64,000 nucleotides of DNA, from the NCBI GenBank assembly GCA_022843265.1, contig JALHNZ010000012.1, positions 1 to 64,000 on the forward strand, written 5' to 3'. How positions within the stretch are numbered: position 1 is the stretch's first letter; each line of letters opens with the position of its first letter. Positions 28,044-36,708 of this stretch are shown piece after piece. The notes below the pieces were generated by a model. That model did no database searches and was not told the origin of the DNA. It saw nothing but the letters and a program-made list of their open reading frames with translations. A program made the position numbers and the translations under genes. The stretch is from Gemmatimonadaceae bacterium (GTDB lineage: Bacteria; Gemmatimonadota; Gemmatimonadetes; Gemmatimonadales; Gemmatimonadaceae).

Positions 28044-29459
28044 TCAGGGCATCTCGGCCAAACGGCGCCGGATCGTGGCGGCCAGTTCTACGGACGCACT
28101 TGGCGACAAACGCCACCGTCCGAGACCGGTCTGGTCGAAGAATACCAGCTGGAGACGCCATTGGCGGTATTCCCACACCTGCTGCCGATTCCGCTGCGTC
28201 AAATCGCTGACCTGCGGTTCAAAAATGTTGTCTGGATCCCCCAGCCCAACAAACGCCATGCCCCGATCGGAGAGCCAGCCGACCGGGCCGTCATCCCGGA
28301 ATCGCTGATTGGCGAGACGCAGGCGCGCGAAGTACGCGCTCAGTCCTTCGTGCTCCGATGTGCCCGGCACCGGATCGGTAGACTTCAGAAACTCATTCCA
28401 CGCCTGCGCGCGCTCCGAACCCGTGGTCTTGGACAGCCGCTCAAGCTTGTAATCCGGCGCAAAGAAGCGCAGGTACCTGATCATTTCCTCGAAGCCGGTT
28501 ACTGGCAGATCATCGCCGAGCGTTACCAGCAGTTTGGTACGCGCGGTGTCGGGCTGATCCGCCTGCGATACCTGCAACGTGACTACGCCAACACCGATGT
28601 TCGCGGCCGGCACCAGCACGGTGCCACTCACCAGATCACCACCTCGGCCGAGCAGGACTGTCGAGTCGAGCCACAGTCTGGCGCCACCTTCACCGGTGAC
28701 CTCCGTGCGTACGCGTGTCGCCGTGCGTGTGCCCGACACTTCCAGATAGACCGGGACAAGCGAGTCCACACCAAACGTGACCGTGGCGCGAGGACGGGCC
28801 AGCAGTCGCGGCAGCGAGTCTTGCGACGACCGGGGAATCACTTCGTACACCGGCACGGGTGAGGCCAACCGGCCGGGATCGAAGCGCGGTACCACCAGCG
28901 ACACTTCTTCGGCACTGGAGCGCGGGCTGCCCTCATCACGCACGCCCACATTCAGCGTGTACGTGCCGGGGGCCATGCGAATGTACTGCTGCCAAATCAC
29001 GCTTTCGTCGGTGCGCGACGTTTCGCGAAAAGTGGCCACGCGAACGGTTTCCTTCGCTTCGAGCTGTCGAACCAGGTTCGGTCCGTCGCGGGCTTCGAGT
29101 CGCACGGTGTAGTTGCCCGCGTACTGCTCGCCCTCGCGCGCAAAGGCCACCATGCGCGGCGAAAAGGACAGCGATACCATCACCAGCGTGCTGTCCGAGG
29201 TCCGATCAGGGAGAAACGCCACGCGTCCGACAAACGGAATCGCGCCGCGGGCCGCGATCAATCCCATGCCCCTATACAACTCGGACACATTGACCGGTGT
29301 CAACGCGAGTGCTTCCTCAGCGCGTGGCCCCGATACCGGAGCAGGTCGGCCGTCACTCCCGACCTGCTGTCGACTGGCGCACGCAGAGGCGGAAGCCAGA
29401 ACGCCGAGGAGGAGGGAATGCGCGAGGACACTTCGCTGGACAGACATGCAGCCGGACAC
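28044..29459 (-). CDS. GWxTD domain-containing lipoprotein
   Basis: 471-residue predicted lipoprotein with signal SVLAHSLLLGVLASASACAS (lipobox SACA). The middle has beta-rich segments (VTFGVDSLVPVYLEVSGTRT). The C-terminal third carries the GWxTD region: LRFFAPDYKLERL, a helical block, then GPVGWLSDRGMAFVGLGDPD with the diagnostic GW-S-DRG. GWxTD proteins are found in several soil phyla and their function is unknown. ATG 29447 is an alternative start 4 codons in. It lies 22 bases upstream of polA in the same direction. Confidence 0.86.
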   Translation of the reverse strand: MSGCMSVQRSVLAHSLLLGVLASASACASRQQVGSDGRPAPVSGPRAEEALALTPVNVSELYRGMGLIAARGAIPFVGRVAFLPDRTSDSTLVMVSLSFSPRMVAFAREGEQYAGNYTVRLEARDGPNLVRQLEAKETVRVATFRETSRTDESVIWQQYIRMAPGTYTLNVGVRDEGSPRSSAEEVSLVVPRFDPGRLASPVPVYEVIPRSSQDSLPRLLARPRATVTFGVDSLVPVYLEVSGTRTATRVRTEVTGEGGARLWLDSTVLLGRGGDLVSGTVLVPAANIGVGVVTLQVSQADQPDTARTKLLVTLGDDLPVTGFEEMIRYLRFFAPDYKLERLSKTTGSERAQAWNEFLKSTDPVPGTSEHEGLSAYFARLRLANQRFRDDGPVGWLSDRGMAFVGLGDPDNIFEPQVSDLTQRNRQQVWEYRQWRLQLVFFDQTGLGRWRLSPSASVELAATIRRRLAEMP

Positions 29460-29631
29460 CGGTGAAAAGAGAGCGTCGGTCGAACGGGGGGTCCGACGAC
29501 ACGGATCAGAATCGGATGTGGAGGGGCAGACGAGATAATGTTACCGCTGGCACCCGCAATCTGTGCCATGAAATCCGCGGGAATCGCCGCTTCGGCTTGC
29601 TGGACGGCGCGGCGCGAGTTACGTTCGGCCC

Positions 29632-30612
29632 GTGTCCATTGAGTCATTGGTTGGTCAGACGCTCGCCGGCTATACGCTGCGCGCCAAAGTCGGCGAAGGT
29701 GGCACCTCCACGGTGTACCGCGCTGAACATCCGGAGCACGCGACAGTGGCCGTCAAGGTGCTGCGCGAGAAGCTGCGCCACGATAAAACCGCCGTGCAGC
29801 GCTTTCTTCGCGAAGCGCAGTTCGGCAAGCGCGTCGTGCATCCGAACATTGTGCGCACGATCGATTTCGGACAGGCGGAGAACGAGCGCTACTACCTCGC
29901 CATTGACTGGGCGGCGGGTGAGCTGCTCGAGAAGTACGCCGAGAAGAACGGCCCGCTACCCAGCGCTGAAGTCGCCGAAATCATTCGCCAGCTGTGCGCC
30001 GCCGTACAGGCCGCGCACGACGCAGGCATTGTGCATCGCGATCTCAAGCCCGAGAACGTGATGTACGACCCCACGTCGCATCATGTGATGCTGCTCGATT
30101 TTGGCATCGCGGCCGATACTGACGCGTCGCCCGACCAGCGCCTTACCCGCGCCGGATTTTTTGTGGGCACGCTCATGTACGTGGCGCCCGAAGCACTGTC
30201 GGGCGAGCTCGTCGGGCCCGCCGCCGATCAGTATTCGCTGGCCACGATCGCGTATTTCCTGCTCACGGGCGCTTTGCCGTACGTGGGCAAAACGCCGCGC
30301 GAGCTGTTCTCGCAGCTGCTCACGCAGCCGCCCACATCGTTGAGCAGCGCAAAACCGGGTCTACAGTTTCCGCAGACGGTGGAAACGGTGGTCATGAAGG
30401 CGCTGGCCAAGGCGCCAAAGGATCGCTACCCGGGCGTCACGCAGTTCGCTGCTGCACTCGGCGATGCCGTGGCAAATCCGGGCGAAATGGTGGCCGCTCC
30501 CGCCGCCGCTGCGCCGAAGCCTGCAGGCGCACCCCCAGTTGCCGCTCCAGCTGCCGATGATGAAAAGTCCGGTGGGCTGTTCGGCAAAATGAAGGGATTG
30601 TTCAAGCGCTGA
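29632..30612 (+). CDS. Serine/threonine protein kinase
   Basis: 326-residue Hanks-type kinase. The Gly-rich loop GEGGTSTVYRAEH is at about 20-32, the VAVKVL Lys near 43, the catalytic loop HRDLKPENVMYD near 136-147, DFG near 156 and GTLMYVAPEAL near 180-190. The kinase domain ends near 275. It is followed by an Ala/Pro-rich stretch and a short basic amphipathic tail (GGLFGKMKGLFKR), with no membrane helix or sensor domain. The tail could tether it to the membrane. GTG start; the last base of its stop is the first base of pyrE, so translation is coupled. Confidence 0.92.
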   Translation: MSIESLVGQTLAGYTLRAKVGEGGTSTVYRAEHPEHATVAVKVLREKLRHDKTAVQRFLREAQFGKRVVHPNIVRTIDFGQAENERYYLAIDWAAGELLEKYAEKNGPLPSAEVAEIIRQLCAAVQAAHDAGIVHRDLKPENVMYDPTSHHVMLLDFGIAADTDASPDQRLTRAGFFVGTLMYVAPEALSGELVGPAADQYSLATIAYFLLTGALPYVGKTPRELFSQLLTQPPTSLSSAKPGLQFPQTVETVVMKALAKAPKDRYPGVTQFAAALGDAVANPGEMVAAPAAAAPKPAGAPPVAAPAADDEKSGGLFGKMKGLFKR

Positions 30613-31202
30613 TGCCGGTGGTTGACCTGTCGCTCGCTCGCGAACAACTGCTCTCCCTGCTGGCCGAACGCTCCGCGAAAACCGGGGATTTTGTGCTTGC
30701 CTCGGGGCGTCGCAGTTCGCTGTACGTGGATTGTCGTCTCACCACGATGAGTCCCGAGGGCCAGCGTCTGCTCGGTGTATTGGGATTGGCCGCCATCAGC
30801 GACGCTGGCTGGGCGGCCGACGCCGTAGGTGGACTGACGCTCGGCGCCGATCCGATCGCCTACGCCATGGCGCACGCCAGTTCGTTCGCCCATGAACGCG
30901 GTGAAGGCCCACTGGTTCGGGCCTTTACGGTGCGCAAGCAGCCCAAGCAGCACGGGACGGGCAAGCGGGTGGAAGGGCCATTCGTCGCCGGTGATCAGGT
31001 CGTGGTGGTCGAAGACGTGATCACGACCGGCGGCTCGGCGCTCACGGCGGTTGAAGCGGTGCGCGCGGAAGGCGGCGTGGTACTCGGTGTGCTGGCGGTG
31101 GTCGACCGCGAAGAAGGCGGCCGGGAAGCGCTGGAGTCGGCGGGGCTCGCGGTGCGAAGCCTTGCGACCGCATCTGAACTGGTGGCGCGACTGGCCCGAT
31201 AG
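30612..31202 (+). CDS. pyrE: Orotate phosphoribosyltransferase
   Basis: 196-residue PRT-fold enzyme that makes OMP from orotate and PRPP in pyrimidine synthesis. The PRPP loop VVVVEDVITTGGSA is intact at about 131-144. The N-terminus (LAERSAKTGDFVLASGRRSS) and the VRKQPKQHGTGKRVEG flexible loop with catalytic Lys residues are typical for PyrE. The TGATG overlap with the kinase gene is unusual for pyrE and links a housekeeping enzyme with a regulator at the translation level. Confidence 0.95.
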   Translation: MPVVDLSLAREQLLSLLAERSAKTGDFVLASGRRSSLYVDCRLTTMSPEGQRLLGVLGLAAISDAGWAADAVGGLTLGADPIAYAMAHASSFAHERGEGPLVRAFTVRKQPKQHGTGKRVEGPFVAGDQVVVVEDVITTGGSALTAVEAVRAEGGVVLGVLAVVDREEGGREALESAGLAVRSLATASELVARLAR

Positions 31203-31226
31203 TCGTCATTCGGGGAACGCCGTCGG

Positions 31227-31250
31227 GTCACCGTGAGTGCTCACCGTGAC
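31227..31250. promoter_or_regulatory. Inverted repeat upstream of the chemoreceptor-like gene
   Basis: GTCACCGTGAG-TG-CTCACCGTGAC is a 24-base dyad with 11-bp arms and one internal mismatch, 24 bases upstream of the GTG start at 31274. It could be an operator. It is not followed by a T-run, so it is a poor terminator for pyrE. Confidence 0.4.
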
Positions 31251-31273
31251 GCGCGGCCACAGCCCGGATTGCC

Positions 31274-33010
31274 GTGACCCCCCCTTCAGTCCTTCCGTTT
31301 TCTGCGACGGCCGCCGCGCTCGCTTTGGATGAAGAGCGCGCGAAAGATCTGAACACATTCCGCGTGGCCGAACGCCGGCGCACCTGGAGCACCATTCTTG
31401 TAGCCACGATGCTCATCGTGGGTGTGCAAGTCGGGCTCGTTGATGTGCCCGTGTCGATCATGATTATCGCGTTCGTCGTCTCCGTGTCATGCAATTGGGG
31501 ACTGAGTGCGTTTGCGCTCAACGAACAACGCTACCGCTGGTGGTTCCGCTATCTGTTCGCCGCGTTTGACACGATGCTGATCAGTTTGCTCGTGACCATC
31601 TTTGGCGCGCCGGTGCTCGCCATTCTGTATTTGCTCGCGATCGTACCGTACTCATTCGATCGGGGACGCGCGCTGGGGTTTGTGGTGCTCGCGTGCTCTG
31701 AAGTGGGATTCATTGCCAGCAGCGTGTTGCACGCGCGGCTGTTTCCCGAAAGTACGCCGCCAATGGCGCAGGTTGCACTGGCCGCGATTCTTCTCGCCGT
31801 CGTGTCGCAGCAGATTGTGCCCATTCCCACGAAGCTTATTCGCCGTCTGCGTCGCACACGGGAACGCATGTTTCTGGTGGAGTCGGGTGATCTCACCGCC
31901 CGTGCAGACGCGCGACACACCGACGAACTCGGTTTTCTCGAGCGCAGCTATAACGCCATGCTCGACGAAGTCACGCGGCTCATTGCTTCAGTCCAACAGG
32001 AGAGCGATGAACTGGCCGCCGTAGCGGCGCAGCTTGGTGGTGCGTCGACCGTGTTACAATCGCGCGCGCGCGACGCACACCGCGGTGTGCAGGCGCTGCA
32101 AGACGAACTCGGCGCACAGCGTGTGAGTGTGGCGGAAGGTGCGCGCTCAAGCCGGTCCGCGAGAGAAGCCGCGGTGCTGGCCGTAACGCGCGCTGATCAG
32201 ACCGCACAAGACGCACGCGCCATGGACGTGGCCACCGTGGCCAGTCGCAACGCGATTGAACGCGCCGCGCAAACGCTCGTGCAGGTCGGTGACGGTGTGC
32301 AGGAAGCCGCCACGCAGGTGAGTGCCCTTGTGCCGGCATCGGAACGCGTGGGTGAGTTCGTGACGACAGTATCGCGGATTGCGCGCCAGACAAACTTGCT
32401 GGCGCTGAATGCGGCCATCGAAGCCTCGCGTGCCGGTGAACATGGGCTCGGTTTTGCAGTCGTAGCCGAAGAGATTCGCAAACTCGCCGGTGAAAGTGCT
32501 CGTGCTGCAAAGGCCATTGCGGTCACGGTGCAGGGGGTACGCGAAGAGATTGCGAGCACAGTGGCCACGATGGACGCCACGGCGCGCGAAGTGCACGGTG
32601 TGGGTGGTATTGCCAACGAAGCACGCGGCGCGCTCGATGCGATTCTCGCGGACATCTCACGCATTGCCACGCACGCTGATGACGCGGCGCGTCTTTCCCG
32701 AGCGCAGGCCGACGCGGCCAGCGCCGTGGACTCGGCGTTTCAGAATGTTGACGAACGTGCCGAACGTGCCGTGGCCGATGCACAGCACGCCACAGCCGCC
32801 GTCGTGGCGCAGGGCGGCGCGCTGGATGATCTCGCACGCAGCGCGGCCACGCTGACGGAAACAGCCAATCGTTTGCGACACGCCGTGGCGCGTGTGTCGA
32901 GTGGTGCGTCGTCAAACAAAACAACTCCGATCATGCCGACCGCAGATTCGGCCTCGCGTACGCGTTCGACTACCGCGCCGGTGGCGGGTCGCCGCCCGGT
33001 TGCCGCGTAG
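31274..33010 (+). CDS. Methyl-accepting chemotaxis protein-like transducer
   Basis: 578-residue transducer. The N-terminal half has about six closely spaced hydrophobic helices (residues 35-190) and no large periplasmic domain, so any sensing would be within the membrane or cytoplasmic. A HAMP-like segment ([20 protein letters not shown]) follows. The signalling hairpin tip reads [20 protein letters not shown] with [18 protein letters not shown], the conserved CheA/CheW contact. No che genes lie nearby. The 3' end overlaps the convergent AraC-type gene by 41 bases. GTG start. Confidence 0.88.
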   Translation: MTPPSVLPFSATAAALALDEERAKDLNTFRVAERRRTWSTILVATMLIVGVQVGLVDVPVSIMIIAFVVSVSCNWGLSAFALNEQRYRWWFRYLFAAFDTMLISLLVTIFGAPVLAILYLLAIVPYSFDRGRALGFVVLACSEVGFIASSVLHARLFPESTPPMAQVALAAILLAVVSQQIVPIPTKLIRRLRRTRERMFLVESGDLTARADARHTDELGFLERSYNAMLDEVTRLIASVQQESDELAAVAAQLGGASTVLQSRARDAHRGVQALQDELGAQRVSVAEGARSSRSAREAAVLAVTRADQTAQDARAMDVATVASRNAIERAAQTLVQVGDGVQEAATQVSALVPASERVGEFVTTVSRIARQTNLLALNAAIEASRAGEHGLGFAVVAEEIRKLAGESARAAKAIAVTVQGVREEIASTVATMDATAREVHGVGGIANEARGALDAILADISRIATHADDAARLSRAQADAASAVDSAFQNVDERAERAVADAQHATAAVVAQGGALDDLARSAATLTETANRLRHAVARVSSGASSNKTTPIMPTADSASRTRSTTAPVAGRRPVAA

Positions 33011-33974
33011 GTTCCACCACACGCGACCACATGGGCAGGACAATCAGCGGATGAAAGTGCTGCAGCACATCGAGATGCGGCACGATCAGATCACCTACAA
33101 ACCGCGCGAGCATTCGATCAGCTGTGAACTCGCGCCGAAACTGCACAGCCGTCACGCCGAGCATGGTGTGAATGTGTCGGCCAAAACTCTGTGGCGACGA
33201 GTACTCGAGCGTGTTGGAGACCTGCGTAATGCTCAGTCCGGGGTTCTCGAAAAGCGCAGCCGCACGTACCAGTCGCGCCATGGCGAGATACCGTTTGGGC
33301 GCTGGCAGGCCGGAGCGATAGAAGCGACTCATCAGCGTGCTTGCTGACACGCCCAGTCGTTTGGCAAGCTGACGCACGGTGCCCACTTTCGCAGGCGCGA
33401 TAAAACACGCGTCGAGAAATCGCCGACAATCTTCCGGTGCGGCGCACAGGATGTCGGCGATTTGCAAAATTGCCCGCCGCTCAATGCTGCTGCCACGATG
33501 CGACGTGAACAGCTGTCGCAAATCACGCCACCCGGTGGGATCACGCACGTCGACCAGCGATTGCACGCCGTATTGTCCAAGCGACAGCACCGTGTGCGCC
33601 GATGACGCGCTGCTTTCCGACAACAAGGCCACCGCCGGCACGCCGGGAAACTCGCGCACCATGCGCGCCACCGAAGACGCCGCGCGTGCATTGCAACAGG
33701 CCACCGAGACGATCACGGCCTGCGCCCGACATTCGCGCAGGTCTTGCAACAACTCGTCCATGGTGTCGCGATGCACGGCTACGTAGCAGCCTTCGCCGGC
33801 CGCATCCACCTTGGTGCGCTCGTGCGGCGTGAGCATGGTGACCACGGCCGTGTCGGCCTTGCTGCGCGCGGACGTGACGCGATGCTGCCTGGCCGGACGC
33901 AGGAGTGATGGTGGTGTGATCTTCGAGTCGCGTGTGCTGCGGCGCGGATTGGCGTAGTGAAAATCGTCCGACAT
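32970..33974 (-). CDS. AraC-family regulator with receiver-like N-terminal domain
   Basis: 334-residue regulator. The C-terminal 110 residues are an AraC-type double helix-turn-helix ([20 protein letters not shown], then [20 protein letters not shown] and [14 protein letters not shown]). The first 200 residues alternate strands and helices like a response-regulator fold ([39 protein letters not shown]), without an obvious phospho-acceptor Asp. The protein encoded at 36709-37584 has the same architecture. The stop lies inside the 3' end of the convergent transducer gene. Confidence 0.84.
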   Translation of the reverse strand: MSDDFHYANPRRSTRDSKITPPSLLRPARQHRVTSARSKADTAVVTMLTPHERTKVDAAGEGCYVAVHRDTMDELLQDLRECRAQAVIVSVACCNARAASSVARMVREFPGVPAVALLSESSASSAHTVLSLGQYGVQSLVDVRDPTGWRDLRQLFTSHRGSSIERRAILQIADILCAAPEDCRRFLDACFIAPAKVGTVRQLAKRLGVSASTLMSRFYRSGLPAPKRYLAMARLVRAAALFENPGLSITQVSNTLEYSSPQSFGRHIHTMLGVTAVQFRREFTADRMLARFVGDLIVPHLDVLQHFHPLIVLPMWSRVVEPTRQPGGDPPPAR

Positions 33975-34160
33975 GATTCACTCGGCGCAGGCGTGAAGTG
34001 GCGAACGTGTGTGCCGACGTGGCATTCGGCACCGCACGTGCAATGAGCGTCGAGAAACACGGTACATCACCTCGTCACGACACCGTCACGTGTGCGGTGC
34101 ACCTGTTCGCGCCGAGCAGCGGAATATTGCCGACGTCCGGGTTTGTTATATTGCGGGAGA

Positions 34161-34590
34161 CCAGTGGGTGGTCGTCGGCCGGACGGTCGCGTCGGGTGTG
34201 CGCAAGTGCATTCGCCGAGGAAAGTCCGGGCTCCACAGGGCAGGTTGCCAGGTAACGCCTGGGCGCACGCGGCGTGAGCTTCGTGTGACGGACAGCGCAA
34301 CAGAAAGTAAACCGCCTCCGCGCAAGCGGCGGTAAGGGTGAAAGGGTGGGGTAAGAGCCCACCGCGGGCGTGGCAACACGTCTGGCACGGCAAACCCCAG
34401 CCGGAGCAAGGCCGAATAAGCGGCGAGAGACGGCCCGTCTCGACCACGGCGTGGCAACACGTCGAGCCGCGGGTAGGCTGCTGGAACGTGCGGGCGACCG
34501 CACGTCGAGAGAAATGACCGTCCGGTGTGTGGCTGGGTATCGCACCACACTGACAGAACCCGGCTTACAGGCCGGCGACTCACCCACTGT
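34161..34590 (+). ncRNA. rnpB: RNase P RNA (bacterial type A)
   Basis: The catalytic RNA that matures tRNA 5' ends. Diagnostic blocks are all present in order: GAGGAAAGTCCGGGCTCCAC, CAGAAAGTAAACCGCC, AAGGGTGAAAGGGTGGGGTA followed by AGAGCCCACCGCG, GGGTAGGCTGCTGGAA, and the 3' ACAGAACCCGGCTTACAG with GCCGGCGACTC. The termini pair as P1: CAGTGGGTG (34162-34170) with CACCCACTG (34581-34589), which sets both ends. Two identical CGTGGCAACACG hairpins with GCAA tetraloops lie inside. TTGCCG (34127-34132) and TATATT (34147-34152) may be its promoter, though the spacing is short. Confidence 0.97.
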
Positions 34591-34621
34591 TTGTTGTGCT
34601 CTCTGGCCCGGATTTTGTGTT

Positions 34622-35584
34622 ATGCGTAGCGGTTTGTTGGCCGTTTTGAGTGTGGTGGTATTGAGTGCCTGCACACGCGGCGTGACGCCGCTGCCGGCGC
34701 CTACTCCGATGCCACCACCGGTGGTAACACCCGCGCCGGCCCCCGCGCCGGTTGTATCGCGCGTTTCGATTGCGACGCGTCATGACACCGCGCGCTACGA
34801 TGTGACCAGCACGGCGCGCATTGTGCGCGACAGCGGCGGGCGTCCGGTTGAAGAGGAAATTATTACGCGTGCGCAGGTCGCATTTGCACTCGAGCGCACC
34901 GGCAGCGCGCGTCCGGGCACGGCGCGAGATCTACGCAGCACGGGCCGCGTTGATGGTTTTACGATCAGTGCGTCGGAGCGGGTGACAGGCGCACGTTCAA
35001 GCGCCATGCAAGGTGCGGCGCAGGGCGCCATGCTCGGTTCGACGGCGGGCGGCCTGTCGCGCGCGCCACTTACCGTACCGTTTGACGCGTCGCTCAATGG
35101 TTTGAACGCCCGTGTCGCGCCGAGGCCGTCGCTGGTGAATGAGTGTGATCGTCAGGAGATGAGCGCGGCGTCACTGGTGCGCGAGTTGTTGCTGCGGTTG
35201 CCGCCGGTGCTTGAAGTGGGCGCGACGTGGAGTGATACGTCGCGCGTGTTCTTGTGTCGCGGTGGTGTGCCGGTGACTGCGCAGACCGTGGCGACGGCGC
35301 ATGTGCGCTCGCTCAGCGCCACGGCCGGCGGTACGCAGGCCGTGGTAGAGCGCGACCTTGTCATTCGCATTGAGGGAGAGCTCGCAACCGCCTGGCGCAC
35401 GGTGGCGATGAGCGGTCGTGGCACCGGCCGGCAGCGTTTTGTGATTGATGCCGAACGCGGGCGCGTGGATTCGCTGCGCAGCGAAAGCGAAACGCGCATT
35501 GATGTGCGGGACTCGGTGCGGCCGGATGCTGGCGAGCAGTCGCTGACGCAGCGTGTGGTGCTGGTGGCGGAGCGGCGGCCGTAA
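34622..35584 (+). CDS. Hypothetical lipoprotein
   Basis: 320-residue predicted lipoprotein beginning 31 bases after RNase P RNA. MRSGLLAVLSVVVLSACTRG has lipobox LSAC. A Pro-rich spacer (PAPTPMPPPVVTPAPAPAP) follows, then a beta-rich body (SIATRHDTARYDVTSTARIV, VERDLVIRIEGELATAWRTV). One Cys pair (NECDRQE, FLCRGG) lies in the body. No domain recognised. The frame is open upstream through rnpB, but ATG 34622 gives the only signal peptide. Confidence 0.78.
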   Translation: MRSGLLAVLSVVVLSACTRGVTPLPAPTPMPPPVVTPAPAPAPVVSRVSIATRHDTARYDVTSTARIVRDSGGRPVEEEIITRAQVAFALERTGSARPGTARDLRSTGRVDGFTISASERVTGARSSAMQGAAQGAMLGSTAGGLSRAPLTVPFDASLNGLNARVAPRPSLVNECDRQEMSAASLVRELLLRLPPVLEVGATWSDTSRVFLCRGGVPVTAQTVATAHVRSLSATAGGTQAVVERDLVIRIEGELATAWRTVAMSGRGTGRQRFVIDAERGRVDSLRSESETRIDVRDSVRPDAGEQSLTQRVVLVAERRP

Positions 35585-35602
35585 CACGCGTGCTGAAAAA
35601 GG

Positions 35603-35625
35603 CAATTGGGCATTTGCCCAATAGC
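35603..35625. repeat. Palindromic repeat, copy 1
   Basis: CAATTGGGCATTTGCCCAATAGC contains ATTGGGCA-TT-TGCCCAAT, with 8-bp arms. It lies just after the lipoprotein stop and 70 bases before the 116-residue ORF. It matches copy 2 at 36400-36422 in 22 of 23 positions. Confidence 0.85.
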
Positions 35626-35695
35626 GCCGAGTGAGAGGGGAGCGGATGTTGGGCACGCCAGAGCTCGCTTCTGTTTACGCTCCTTGAACGCTTCT

Positions 35696-36046
35696 ATGCA
35701 AAATGTTGGTGTAATTCAGAACGGAGTCTCCGTGCTCCGCCGGATCGAGTATTCCGTTTCCGATCCAGAGCCAACAACGGAGACGCTTTTCTTTTTGCGA
35801 GATCTGCGTGGCTTGTCAAATCGGCTGGTAGACTCGACGCTTGAGGAATGGCGCCAGGGATCGATTCGATCGGTACTGTCGCCGCTCGACGTACACCTCG
35901 TTAGTCGCTGCGAAGAGCACGTGTACGAGGATCCCGTTTGGGCGACGGACGAGCAACGTGAGATTGATGCGTTACACCTGAACGAGCTGAAATTATTGCT
36001 CGAGCAATACATCAGGGGCAAAACACTGCCGGTTGAGTGGTGGTGA
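35696..36046 (+). CDS. Hypothetical protein of the palindrome-flanked cassette
   Basis: 116-residue soluble protein that I do not recognise. It is Leu/Glu/Arg-rich with predicted helices (ETLFFLRDLRGLSNRLVDST, DEQREIDALHLNELKLLLEQ) and ends in PVEWW. There is no signal peptide. Start ATG 35696 is used; the frame is open 30 codons upstream but the extra part is Arg/Cys-rich and unlikely. Base use looks more A/T-rich than in flanking genes by eye. The next ORF starts on the last base of its stop (TGATG). Confidence 0.55.
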   Translation: MQNVGVIQNGVSVLRRIEYSVSDPEPTTETLFFLRDLRGLSNRLVDSTLEEWRQGSIRSVLSPLDVHLVSRCEEHVYEDPVWATDEQREIDALHLNELKLLLEQYIRGKTLPVEWW

Positions 36047-36177
36047 TGCCTTTAGCAGAACGTGAGCTGCGGCAACTTTTACATCCGCGCGCAGTACTCG
36101 ACCGCAATGAGCGTTCAGCAAAAGCGGTTTTTCTTGTCGCCGTTTCTCGTAGACACGCTTTCCGCCCTACAGATTAA
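36046..36177 (+). CDS. Small ORF coupled to the 116-residue protein
   Basis: 43 codons from ATG 36046, overlapping the previous stop as TGATG. The product starts MPLAERELRQLLHPRAVLD, continues with a basic/hydrophobic part (AKAVFLVAVSRRHAF) and ends RPTD. No similarity is recognised. The one-base stop/start overlap is the main support for translation. Size and coupling would fit a small accessory or toxin/antidote component, which is only inference. A competing frame (36062-36199) is also open. Confidence 0.35.
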   Translation: MPLAERELRQLLHPRAVLDRNERSAKAVFLVAVSRRHAFRPTD

Positions 36178-36708
36178 CGCCATCGTCCAGCAAGGATAGA
36201 AGAGTCAGAATGCAGGCGCGAGTGCAAACGTCTAGCACAACAGCGTTTCGATTGCTCCCGCCTTCAATGTTAGTCTGCCAAACGACGATCGTCGTATTGC
36301 CGACCATTGAGGTAGACCCTCAGCATTTCTGCATTTGCTAGCACCGATCACCGCGATATGCCACGCGGATGCGCTCTTAGCAGGCGTGCGCGTTCAGGTC
36401 AATTGGGCATATGCCCAATAGCCGTTTCTCGATGACAGAAACACCTTGCGACTCCAACACTGCGCGACGGCGTTCAGCCACACGAATCGATAGTGCGTGA
36501 CGCGGTGCATGAACACCGTTTTCGTCCACTCGAGCACGGAGCGCCTATGTCGCAACGCTGCACACGATGCACCACCACCTACTCCACTGCGGCATGTCTG
36601 TTAGTAAGAATCGTAAGTTCGAACTTGCAATGACGCAATTTAAGAAGCGGCTGTACGAGCGGAGCTGGGCGTTTGCTCAAGTAGGTGCGTGAGCTGTGCG
36701 AAAACGCA
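36178..36708. other. Intergenic stretch without recognised gene
   Basis: No convincing coding frame on either strand. It holds palindrome copy 2 at 36400-36422 and a perfect 14-bp palindrome ACGACGATCGTCGT at 36282-36295. The composition looks less GC-rich than the housekeeping parts. It probably contains the promoter of the regulator gene that follows. Confidence 0.5.
36400..36422. repeat. Palindromic repeat, copy 2
   Basis: CAATTGGGCATATGCCCAATAGC contains the perfect 18-bp palindrome ATTGGGCATATGCCCAAT. It is the near-identical partner of the copy at 35603-35625, 797 bases away, with the two small ORFs between them. No T-run follows, so a terminator role is unlikely; a protein-binding or recombination site is more likely. 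Confidence 0.85.

Noticed and set aside
34370-34621. Upstream extension of the lipoprotein frame
   Set aside because: This stretch is the 3' part of RNase P RNA; the coding frame there is accidental.
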